Below, one piece after another: positions 12,074 through 22,110 of a stretch of 64,000 nucleotides of DNA (its first letter is position 1; every line of letters starts with the position of its first letter). The position numbers were made by a program, and so were the translations under genes. Below the pieces are notes generated by a model. The model had not been told where the DNA came from. It saw only the letters and a program-made list of their open reading frames with translations, and did no database searches. Source of the stretch: Distichodus sexfasciatus (Eukaryota; Chordata; Actinopteri; Characiformes; Distichodontidae); assembly GCA_032718565.1 (NCBI GenBank), contig JAVGVS010000056.1, forward strand, positions 1,860,988 through 1,924,987. Reading direction: 5' to 3'.

Positions 12074-14689
12074 AGGTGGTGGTGTAGCTGCTCTATTTAA
12101 AGATGTCTATCAATGTAAGCAAGTGTCATTTGGTCAGTACCTGTCTTTTGAATATCTAGGGATTGTGCTGAAAGGTGCTCCACGAATTCTATTTATCATT
12201 ATTTACAGGCCTCCAAAATACTCTCCAGCCTTTGTTGAAGAGTTCACCGAACTGTTGTCAATGATTTCCTCAGAGTTTGACTGTTTTGCTATTGCAGGGG
12301 ATTTTAATTTTCATATAGAAAATGCAGAAATCAAAACTACAAAAGAAATTATAACCGTTCTAAACACTTTTGATCTGATTCAGCATGTGCATGGACCCAC
12401 ACACAATCGTGGACACACTCTTGATTTACTCATTAGTAAGGGTCTAAACAGTTCCTCCATTGTCATTAAGGATGTAGCACTATCTGATCACTTCTGTATT
12501 TTCTTTGATATATTGATCTCTGCTACCACTGAATCTAGAGCCGTCTCTGTCAGAAAGAGATGTATTAATGGAAATACTAGTGTGCTGTTTATGAAGGCTA
12601 TATCTTCAATACCAAGCATTTCTGCAGACTCTGTTGATCTTCTCCTGGAGTCTTTTAACTCAAAAGTTAAGAATGTCATCGATGACATTGCACCAGTGAA
12701 AGTCAGTAAGACGACTGGCAGACAAAAATCATGTTGGAGAAGATCAACAGCAGTACAGAGTATGAAAAGACAATGCAGAAAAGCTGAGCGGATGTGGCGG
12801 AAGACGAAACTTGAAATTCACTATAGCATCTATAAAGACAGCCTTCATGCTTTCAATGTGGAACTAGCCACAGCAAGACAGAAGTTCTTTTCAAACCTTA
12901 TAAACAGTAACCTAAACAACACTCGCACTCTTTTTGCTACTGTTGAGAGACTAACAAACCCCCCAAGTCAGATTCCCAGTGAAATGCTCTCTGACAGTAA
13001 ATGCAATGACTTTGCCTCCTTCTTTTCAGAGAAGATCATTAATATCAGAAAGGTGATTAGCACATCCTCAAGTTATGCAGCGGTCACACTGATTCGACCG
13101 CAATTTAAAAAAGAAGTCACTTTGTCTGGTTTTGAAGCAATCGATAGCAAAACTTTGGAAGAAATAGTGCAGCACCGTAACTCCTCAACCTGCAACCTTG
13201 ACACACTTCCCACATCTTTTTTCAAAAGTGTGTTTAACTGTGTGTTTAAGCAGATCTCCTAGAAGTGGTGAACACCTCTCTTCTTTCTGGGACTTTTCCA
13301 AACTCCCTGAAAACTGCAGTTGTTAAGCCCCTTCCGAAAAAGAGCAATCTTGATAACACCATATTGAGCAACTATAGACCAATATCTAATCTTCCTTTTA
13401 TAGGCAAGATTATTGAAAAGGTAGTTTTCAATCAGTTGAACAACTACTTAAACTTAAATGGACACCTGGACAATTTTCAATCTGGTTTCCGACCACATCA
13501 CAGCACAGAGACAGCTCTTGTTAAGATAATAAATGATATTCGCCTAAATTCTGATTCTTGCAAAATATCAGTGCTGGTACTACTAGATCTTAGTGCTGCG
13601 TTTGACACTGTCGATCATAACATTCTTCTAGAGAGACTGGAAAACTGGGTCGGGCTTTCTGGGATGGCTCTCAATTGGTTCAGGTCATACTTAGAAGGAA
13701 GAGGTTATTATGTGAGTATAGGAGAGCATAAGTCTAAGTGGACGTCCATGACATGCGGAGTCCCTCAAGGCTCAATTCTTGCGCCGCTCTTGTTTAGCCT
13801 GTATATGCTCCCACTAAGTCAAATAATGAGAAAGAGCCAAATTGCCTATCACAGCTATGCTGATGATACCCAGATTTACCTAGCCTTATCGCCAAATGAC
13901 TACAGCCCCATTGACTCCCTCTGCCAATGCATCGATGAAATTAACAGTTGGCTGTGCCAGAACTTCCTTCAGTTAAACAAGGAGAAAACTGAAGTCATTG
14001 CATTCGGAAGCAAAGAGGAAGTTCTTAAGGTAAATGCATATCTTGATGCTAGGGGTCAAGCAACTAAAAACCAAGTCAGGAATCTTGGTGTGATTATGGA
14101 GTCAGACCTTAGTTTCATTAGTCATGTCAAAGCAGTAACTAAATCAGCATACTATCATCTTAAAAACATTGCAAGAATTAGATGTTTTGTTTCCAGCCAA
14201 GACTTGGATAAACTTGTTCATGCCTTTATCACAAGCAGGGTGGATTATTGTAATGGTCTCCTCACTGGCCTTCCCAAGAAAACCATTAGACAGCTGCACC
14301 TCGTCCAGAACACTGCTGCCAGGATTCTGACTAGAACCAGAAAATCTGAGCATATCACACCAGTCCTCAGGTCCCTACACTGGCTTCCAGTTACATTTAG
14401 AATTGATTTTAAAGTACTTTTACTGACATATAAATCACTCAATGGCCTAGGACCTAAATACATTGCAGACATGCTCATTGAATATAAACCTAACAGACCG
14501 CTCAGATCATTAGGATCGAGTCAATTAGAAATACCAAGGGTTTACACAAAACAAGGGGAATCCGCTTTTAGCTATTATGCTGCCTGCAGTTGGAATCAGC
14601 TTCCAGAAGAGATCAAATGTGCTAAAACATTAGCTACATTTAAATCTAGACTCAAAACTCATCTGTTTAGCTGTGCATTTACTGAATGA
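12057..14689 (+). pseudogene. L2 LINE ORF2 (endonuclease + reverse transcriptase), broken
   Basis: ORF2 nicks target DNA and copies the element RNA at the nick. The first frame (12057-13262) begins inside the endonuclease: the N-terminal strands are missing, but IIIYRPP, AGDFNFH (residues 80-86), PTHNRGHTLDLL and ALSDH (141-145) are present, so metal-binding and catalytic Asp/His of the C-terminal half remain. The frame ends at TAG 13260. The next frame (open from 13265 to 14689) holds the reverse transcriptase: motif A LLDLSAAFDTVDH (106-118), CGVPQGSILAPLL (164-176) and the catalytic YADD (198-201), then the L2 C-terminal region ending SRLKTHLF. A single-base indel between about 13245 and 13256 links the two frames. 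An intact L2 ORF2 is around 1,000 residues; about 100 seem lost at the front. The RT itself looks uninterrupted. Confidence 0.9.
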
Positions 14690-14941
14690 GCACTGTGCTT
14701 CGTCCGAACTGATTGCATTCTGTTTTTAACTGTCTTGAACTTATTTTAAATCAATTTTTTAATCATTTTTAAATCATTTTGCTGTGATCATTGTTTTTAT
14801 GATTATTGTTTTTATGAATATTGTTTTTATTATTGTTTTTATGATTATTCTACTTCCTTTTATGTAAAGCACTTTGAATTACCTCTGTGTATGAAATGTG
14901 CTATATAAATAAATTTGCCTTGCCTTGCCTTGCCTTGCCTA
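14690..14941 (+). repeat. L2 3' UTR and (TTGCC)5 tail
   Basis: The sequence after the ORF2 stop is T-rich, with GATTATTGTTTTTATGA repeated imperfectly. It contains AAAGCACTTTGAATTACC and GTGCTATATAAATAAA, typical of L2 3' ends, and stops in five TTGCC units. In L2 the 3' tail is the recognition site for its own reverse transcriptase. Confidence 0.8.
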
Positions 14942-15007
14942 TCACTGTTCATAATTATTTTAATAATTTTCCAATGTGTGTATTTATTTTAAATGAACAC
15001 TACAATG

Positions 15008-15075
15008 AATCAAAGTCAAAGTAAACTCTGTCATCTCTGCTTTATACATGCATACAGAGAGATGAGATAAGCATA
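15008..15075 (-). mobile_element. LINE 3' tail fragment
   Basis: TCAAAGTCAAAGTAAACTCT followed by GTCATCTCTGCTTTATAC is a degenerate version of the block at 34216-34320. Read on the minus strand it is a retroposon 3' end with a TTTGAC-type tail. Confidence 0.55.
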
Positions 15076-15436
15076 TATAAATAGACTAAAGTATAAAATA
15101 TAAACTTTAAACTAGAGGTAGAAGAAGAGATTTTGCCAATTTTATTGGGATTTGCAGGGCGTTTACTTAAGAACAACACTTTGTTCGATTTATAAGGACA
15201 TTTTAAGGACCCTCATAATTATCAAACAGGCTGAAATACAGATGCCGTATAAATGATATTGTCAGCTTTGACTTGATTTTAAAAACAGTGATGGTGTTGC
15301 GAAGCGAGTTGGAGTCAAGTTTTACAGCTGAGACTTTTGGCACCAGTTTTTTTGGCGTAGAGATTGACTGCTTTGACATTTAGCCGTCTCGTTCTCTCTT
15401 TCCCAACGCTGTGACATTACCCCATCAGGCTGCTGT

Positions 15437-15685
15437 GATTAAATTATAGACTCATTAAATTTAATTTATACTCCGCCTCCCCCCAAACATTTGATGAGAA
15501 TTTTTTTATCCGCCGCCGCCGACTGCACAATTATCGTGGCTTTAGAAAACGCTGTCTCTCATAAATTATATAGATTTGTGTCCTACATAATGGCAGTGTG
15601 CCAGAGTTCAAACCGTTCAGGCTCTGAACAAGCAGATCATTAGCCGAGCCGTGTGCTAGATTTCAGAGCAGAGTGTTTTTTAATT
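15437..15685. repeat. Local duplication block A, copy 1
   Basis: Non-coding block containing ATTATAGACTCATTAAATTT, GCCGACTGCACAATTATCG, CTCATAAATTATATAGAT, GAGTTCAAACCGTTCAGG and CTCTGAACAAGC. All reappear in the same order at 16535-16760. Similarity is high enough to see by eye but well below identity. Confidence 0.65.
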
Positions 15686-16329
15686 TTTTAATTTTTCCAC
15701 TGGTGCAGTTTGCTTTTTCGACTTGACCTGAAAAACAGTTGACGGTACAAAATCCATTTTAAATTGATTTCTATATTTGTAGGATCGCATTAGACTTTCT
15801 TCGACTATGTAGGTCAGCATGTCAAGGTTTCCTCCTTGCATTAGGGTGAGAGCTTGCTTCTGTAATAATATGAAATGCAGTTGAAGTTGCAGTCCTACCA
15901 GAGATTTGGATGTTGTTAATGAGTCTGTGGCCCCCCTTTAAGAGGGGGGAGGAGATAGTAATGAGCACTTTAACCCCACATAATTCCACTATACTCGGTC
16001 TACGTTCTCAGCCCTTGATCTCGTAATGCATCCCGTGAGGATTGCTCCTTTTACTGGGAGAGTGAATATTTCAGGACCAACATACACCAGAGCCAAAGAG
16101 TTCAGAAGCCTCCATAAAAAAAACCAACCATCACCCAGAGGAATGAGTGTCCACCTTTTCTGCCTTTCCTCACTCATGTAGAGCTAAACTGCATAAAATG
16201 GAAAACAGACTTTTGTGAGCTCCTCATAGGCAGACTGAAACCAGTGAAGTGTCAAACAAATGTTCTGACTTTCCCCAACATAGTAACAGAAAGTGAATTC
16301 ATGATGTTGTGGCTATGATAAGACAATCA

Positions 16330-16534
16330 ATTATGTGAGGTGTGGCCTATTCTGCTGCAGTCCTTCTTCACCCCTATTTTTATGTCACTGTACTGAGTTG
16401 GGCTGTAAATCAAGTTTCATCATGATGCAATGTTATGTAAATTAAATCCAGAAGGACTCGAGGTCTATTGATATTGCAAAGTTTGCCATTCAATTCATTT
16501 CAAGAGCCGGCAATGTATATGAGATGACATCATA
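16330..16534. repeat. Local duplication block B, copy 1
   Basis: Contains ATGTCACTGTACTGAGTTGG, AAGTTTCATCATGATG and CATATGCTGATTTAAC. Comparable words recur at 16895-17170, and part of them again at 17950-18075. Non-coding. Confidence 0.5.
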
Positions 16535-16760
16535 TGCTGATTTAACTAAATTAAATTATAAACTCATTCAATTTCATTTATACAACGTCATCAAACATGT
16601 GAAGAGAAACCTTTAATTCAACATGGCCGACTGCAAGATAACTGCGTCTTTAGGAACAGGCCGCACCTCATAAATGAAATTGATATCTGTCCTATCTAAT
16701 GGGAGAGTTCAACACCAGAATTCAAACTGTTCAAGCTCTGAACAATTGTAGACACTCTGA
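16535..16760. repeat. Local duplication block A, copy 2
   Basis: Contains ATTATAAACTCATTCAATTT, GCCGACTGCAAGATAACTG, CTCATAAATGAAATTGATAT, GAATTCAAACTGTTCAAGC and CTCTGAACAATT, collinear with copy 1 about 1.1 kb upstream. Non-coding. Confidence 0.65.
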
Positions 16761-16894
16761 CGCAGTTGCACATGTCATGTCTGCTTGTGTGACGGCTGTT
16801 CAGATCTCAGGCAGCAATGTCGACCTCCCAAAGGACGTATCCCGACCTTCGCTGTTTGACACTTAGGGTTAGAGGTCGTGTTGCTGGGATCGCT

Positions 16895-17170
16895 GGAACA
16901 TAACGGCTTGCTTTTTGGTGTTTTGATGACAGACAAGGGCTGTACTACAAGTTTTAATCCCCCTCCTTCACCTCCAGTTGTTATGTGACTGTACTGAGTA
17001 AGTTTCATCACGAGCCGATTTATCAGTTCGACAGATGCTATGATATGATATGATATTAATTCAGTGGACAACAAATCAATGTTTGTTGATATCAATACTT
17101 CTGCTACGATACGATTTCTATTTAACTCAGAAGCCAGTGATTGACAATATGCTGATTTGACACAATTGCT
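16895..17170. repeat. Local duplication block B, copy 2
   Basis: Contains GACAGACAAGGGCTGTACTA, CTCCAGTTGTTATGTGACTG, TACTGAGTAAGTTTCATCAC and ATGCTGATTTGACACAATTG, matching 16330-16560 and 17950-18075. Non-coding. Confidence 0.55.
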
Positions 17171-18547
17171 TCCTTATAAAATCACAAAAATGACTAAAAC
17201 ATAACGATGCTTTTCCTGAGCTCAACCAGACGATATAGATAGATACAGTATATTGTTAGGCCGCTAGTACTGAGAAGCCATCACTTTTGCTAAATGTGAC
17301 CTATTGCATTTCTGCATGTAGTGACACGACAAGGGAAGCAATAATGGTTAACAATAGAAACATTATGCTGGAGTGTGAATGGGTTTCATATTATCCAGAA
17401 ATAATGCAAAAATATGACATGTTTGCCTTATTTAAAAAGAGGTACCTTATGTGCACATCACCCATCCATGCATTTTGGCAATCAAGAGTTTTTGCTAAGA
17501 AATTAAATATATTCTGTATTTTCTGAACAAATTATGTCATTGGGCCAAAATAGACATCAGCACTGACATCTGTTTATTCACATATGAATTTATTTGTTCA
17601 ACATTTTTTGTCATGAAGAGTATCTGTTTGTAGACTTTGCCTTAGTTTTTGTTAGCCTGTGTGAACATCAGAAGAATCATCAGATTGCAAAAGGGTAAAA
17701 TTGTTTTTATTTTTAGTACATTTAATGTTAAAGTATGAACATTAGAATGCTGTTTTAAGCTTTATTAATTAGGTTTTCATCCATCCAATGTAAAACCCTT
17801 TACTGTAGTAAAGGGTTATAGGGGTTTAAACAAAGTTAACACAATTCTTTGTCTGAATGTTCTACCTTCATTCATTTTAATTACACCGTGAGTCAAAAAA
17901 GTGCATCTTGATCTGTTTGTCAAAATTCTTTCCATGCTGGTAGAGGTCAGTTCTCTGAGATCGCTGCACTTTTACTGTTATTTTTAGATGCCAGACAAGG
18001 GCTGTTGTATGAATTTTAATCCTCATTTTTCACTTCCAGTTGTTATGTGACTGTACTGAGCAGCCTTCACTTCTGATAAATGTTACCTCTTTTTCTGGTT
18101 TATTCCTGCCATGACATAGCAAAAGAAACTCTTTACCTACGTCTAAGTGTGTGTGAGCCTATAGTTTTAAAAAGGACAGTTTTATAATGCATTGATTATA
18201 GGCTGTGGTTTGACCTTGAAAACTGCAGTTCTCTTCCTTTGCTTCTAGTCTTTAAAAAATGAGAAAACCTGCACATATTGTATAGATCATTCAATAACTG
18301 TTCTTAAAAATGTTTTTAAAATCTACTTTTTACATTTTTATCAGGATTTTGAAGTTTGAGATTGGCTCTTGCTAAGGAGAGAATCAGTCAATGACAAAGA
18401 TGACTTTTACACACATTTTATTGGATGTATGCTTGTGCCAAAAGTTCGTTTATTGGGTTTTCTTAATATGTATATAATACTGTACTATTTAAATAAAAAA
18501 AATTTTTTAATCATTGTTCATAATTATTGTTATTCTTTTACAAAACA
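17171..18547. other. Spacer with third copy of block B
   Basis: At 17950-18075 GCCAGACAAGGGCTGTTG and TTCCAGTTGTTATGTGACTG repeat block B. The rest is AT-rich and holds no gene I can recognise. Confidence 0.45.
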
Positions 18548-18777
18548 TGTAACGGTTAGGAAGTTGACTCAGAGTTTGGAAGGTCACGGGTTCAAGTCCT
18601 GGACCAGTAAAGGTACCACTGAGGTACTTGTGAGCAGGGTACGATCCCCAAGCACTGGTGCCTGGACGCTGCACGCCAGCTCCTTCACGGATGGGTCAGA
18701 TGCAGAGGTCACATCTAGTTGTAGTGAACTGTTTGCTGCTCAGTGGTGCTTTCACAATGAAAAATTATCACTCACTT
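18548..18777 (+). mobile_element. SINE family A copy
   Basis: tRNA-like head with B box GGTTCAAGTCC, then GGTAAAGGTACCACTGAGGT, CGATCCCCAAGCACTG, CTCCTTCACGGATGGGTCAG, and a diverged tail ending TCACTCACTT. Confidence 0.85.
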
Positions 18778-18780
18778 AAA

Positions 18781-20147
18781 ATAAATAAACACCAGAATAA
18801 CACTTTGGCTCATAGACTGAACAATCCAGCATTTTAAGAATATGTCACAAATCCACATTCCTTCACATTCATTCACTTTCCTTCTGAATTTCATAAGAAC
18901 AAATTAAAGAAAAAAAATACTGGTGAACGAGGCCCACTCTCACTGATGAAATGTTTCAGAACTGAGATTTAATGTACTGTCTGATGTCGTACTCGGCTGA
19001 TTAAAACATTTTGTTATAACAGCTCTCCAGTTCCATATTTTTCAGTGGTAAAGATGCAGAAAAACTGCAAATAGCGCAAAACATTTGGCAGAAACAATCG
19101 AGCTGAGATTTTTTTGCGCTCTGAGCCTACTTAGGACATGAATCAGGAAGTGAAGACGGAGATTTCAATCGGCCGAACCCCCGCCTGCGCGCTTCGTCTC
19201 CTGGTGTTGCTCCACCGCGTCTGCTCTCCACAGATCGGAGATCTTTGAGCTAGCCTTCTTCTCCTTTTTCATCCCAGGGTTGCAATTCTCTCCTGCACAG
19301 TCCCAGCATTTGGATTGCTCTGAAACCGGAGCCATATTGGAGCTCGGCGTTCCTCAACCCACTAGTGAACTCCGGCGTCTTATTATGGTTTCCATCAGCG
19401 CCACGTCGGGCAGTTTGGGCCGCTCTGTCCCCTGCACCTCCACCCAAAGCACCAGATCATTTGATTTTTACAGTCACATTGTGTTTTCACTTCATATACA
19501 CTTCCTTACGCCCAGGCCTTTCCTCACCATTTTGGGGCTGCAATCTTTCATTATTTTTTGATCAATTTTAGTCATATGGCAGTATTAATAGCCCAGTCTT
19601 GTTGCCTTTTATTATTCTTAGGTACCACTAATAAGCCATTAGTTGTTATGAACATATCATTATTTTTTTTACTGCTGACATACAGTATTGTGTGAAAGTC
19701 ACTCAATCATTTCTTCATACTCATGACTCTTTCGAAGAGCGAGACTTTTAAAATAGTATCTACAGGTACATTTGCATGTGTTGCAATAAATCACTGTAAA
19801 TATGGTCTCATTTGCCTCGCAAAATTTAAAGAATTGAGAGCTGGTTCCACACACAAAAAATAAACTTTAAAGTACAAAAACAAATTCCCATCTCAATTTG
19901 GCCAAATGATTTTCTCCCATTTTATTATCTTTTTCTTCAATAGATAGATCTGGTCTTTCACCAGGGCCGAGGTCAGTGTAACACAGTGATAAAAAGCCAT
20001 TCAGATAATTTAGAGTGGAATTATTAGTACTGAAGATTTCATATAGCTTATAATTATTCATTTGGACTAAAACGCTTATCTTTATATGAGAAACAAATAA
20101 GAGAATAAGTTATGTTTGTAGCTTATATCTTAATGATTTTCTTTAGC
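18781..20147. other. Spacer; moderately GC-rich 19130-19460
   Basis: Mostly AT-rich. The 19130-19460 stretch is of higher complexity and GC than its surroundings and lacks repeat hallmarks, so it may be a conserved non-coding element. Frames here (65-93 codons, both strands) show no domain. Confidence 0.4.
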
Positions 20148-20180
20148 GCGCAAGATGGGAATTCTGGGAAATGTAGTCCT
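20148..20180 (-). promoter_or_regulatory. ZNF143/SBS-like promoter motif
   Basis: Read on the minus strand the site is ACTACATTTCCCAGAATTCC followed by CATCTTGCGCGC. It closely matches the ACTACAA(T)TTCCCAG-type element bound by ZNF143 and related factors at vertebrate CpG promoters. It lies about 170 bp before the CpG-rich patch. Function is inferred from the motif only. Confidence 0.5.
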
Positions 20181-20339
20181 ATGTACAAGTGTTACATATT
20201 TAAACTTCTTTTGAGATATTTCTAATTTAATCATTTCATTAGAGAAGTGAAATGTGTGGCACAAAGCTCACTATTTTGAAGTGTGAATGTAATATGTATT
20301 TTATTATGATTGTACGATCACTGAATCACTGTCGAGTTG

Positions 20340-20760
20340 AAAGGTAAAAGCGCGCGAAGGCGGAAGGAGAACGCAATTATGGCGGCGGGAAGCGGTCTCC
20401 TCGCACGGTGCGGCGGAGAGAGAAAGCAGGACGTGACTAACGTTTTATCGGAATGTCAGCAACTGTTTAGTTGTGAAGTGCATTCGGACTTAATGTACAT
20501 TTGTTCTAGACTGTCGAGACTGTGCAAGGTGTACGTTCGGAAGAAGTAACATGAGCGAACCCGACGGAACCTTGAAAGTTAGCTATTCGTGCTAAGCGTG
20601 TTGAACGGGACTTCAACTGCTGCCCGCGGGAGAACTGCGTTGATTCTGCGAACCTCGTATCCACGACGATTTGACCACTGTCATCGCTACAGAGACGGCG
20701 AACCACGTCGGTGAGCTGAGCTACCCACTGCCAGAGTGCTTTGATTAAGGTATTACATTT
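20340..20760. promoter_or_regulatory. CpG-rich patch, candidate promoter / first exon
   Basis: I count about 37 CpG dinucleotides in 20341-20720, more than expected from base composition, in a genome region otherwise poor in CpG. It includes TTATGGCGGCGGG, a YY1-like initiator context, whose ATG opens a 56-codon frame (from 20379, starting MAAGSGLLARC, to a stop at 20547). Possible splice donors AAG/GTGTAC (about 20527) and AAG/GTATTA (about 20749) are present. I do not recognise the peptide. It could be the first exon of a coding gene or lncRNA, or a retrotransposon LTR; I found no second LTR copy in the window. Confidence 0.4.
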
Positions 20761-21354
20761 TATTTTCCTTTGGTCATTCGCGAGTGAAGAGGCAATAAGG
20801 TTGTGTGCGCTAATGGTTAAGTGTTAATAGTTTAATGGAGGCTCACCAGTGACTGCATTTCAGAAGTGAATTTGAATTCATTTGATTGGTAACTAATGTA
20901 CACTGAAATATTTACTTCAGTTTCATTCTAAAGGTCATTCTTTAAAATACTTATGTTTGTCATACATTTAAAACATCGATATTGCATAGTTTTGGGTAAA
21001 CTTTAACATTAACAAATCATTTACAGTTCTTAATTAAACTATTTTATATAGCCTTTAAGATGGGGATTTCTGAGTGTTATTAAGTTACATTAAGGGTAGA
21101 AGTGCTCATGTTTAGACATTGTAATATAGGAATAGCATTTAATATAGTGAAAAGACAGTGAGTGGTTCAAGGAAAAAGTTTAGGATAGAATAGTTTAACT
21201 GCATGTAACGACATAAAGACATTAGTTATAAGGGGAACAACAAACCGTTCATACATTTATCTGAGTTAGAACTCGGGAAAGGCCCCTCCAGTACCAGGTA
21301 AGGCCTAGTGGGCGCTACATCAGGAATCTTGGGCTTGAAAAGGTTGGTGACCAC
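20761..21354. other. AT-rich spacer
   Basis: No gene or clear repeat. If the CpG patch is a first exon on the plus strand, this would be the start of its intron. Confidence 0.4.
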
Positions 21355-22110
21355 TGCTCTAAAGCCTGGAATTGCATGGATTCCTTTCATATTTATTTGC
21401 ATGAGTATGATTAATTTTTTTTAGCAATGTAAGTAAAGTTGTTGTTTCTAGTTTTATATTAAGTGATTTAGGAACTAATAAAATTTCTAATTTTTTAGTA
21501 GTCTAACATTTATAATATTAGAAATCAGCATTATTACACATCTTAAAGTGCATAAACTTTTAACTCATAACATTTCAGAGGGAATTGCTAGGATTCCCTC
21601 CATATTTTTTTTTAAATATAAGTCTTGGAAAAAAGTTAAGAACGTGAGAATACCCCACCAAAGTCATTATTTTTGTGTTTGTTAAGTGATTTAAAAAAAT
21701 TAATTGACTAAGATTTTTTAGAAGTTTTATTGTTCTAGGTCTGTTTTTTTTTATAGTTTAGTTTAATATTTCATTCTTTCAAGTTCAATGTTAAGTGATA
21801 CAGTAACAAATATATTTTGAAAAAATGTTTTCATCAGTTGGAAAAATTTGAAAAACTAAAAGCTCTCAGATTTGGAATAGCTTGGATTAGGAAAGTAAGA
21901 AAACCCCAACCAAATCATTGTTTCTAGCTCTTTGTTAAGTGATTTAATAGCTAATAAAATTCCAAATCTTTTATAGACGCTATATATTTACTAATGAAAG
22001 CAGTATTACCACACATCTTAATGAAGTGCATCAATGAAATCTTTCCAGCTGAGAGAATGATTTGAAAAACTAAAACCTCTCAGATGGAATTGCTTGGATT
22101 CCTTGCCATT
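21355..22110. repeat. Diverged tandem repeat of about 200-bp spacing
   Basis: The word GGAATTGCTTGGATTCC recurs in variant form near 21368, 21580, 21875 and 22085. GTTAAGTGATTTA recurs near 21460, 21680, 21785 and 21925, and TTACACATCTTAA-type words near 21533 and 22010. The units are degenerate and unequal in length. Origin is unclear. Confidence 0.5.

Larger units (their letters stand above)
10760..14941 (+). mobile_element. L2-clade LINE, nearly full length, inactive
   Basis: A non-LTR retrotransposon of about 4.2 kb. It holds a short 5' region, an ORF1 with an SGNH/esterase-like domain, an ORF2 with the C-terminal half of an AP-type endonuclease and a reverse transcriptase, an AT-rich 3' UTR, and five TTGCC units (14915-14939) as tail. 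The esterase-type ORF1, the YADD reverse transcriptase and a short tandem tail instead of poly-A fit L2/CR1, specifically L2 (Maui-like) of fish. The 5' boundary is approximate. No target-site duplication is seen, which is usual for L2. ORF1 is broken by a frameshift and a stop. A deletion at the ORF1/ORF2 junction removes the endonuclease N-terminus, and ORF2 has another frameshift. Confidence 0.92.
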
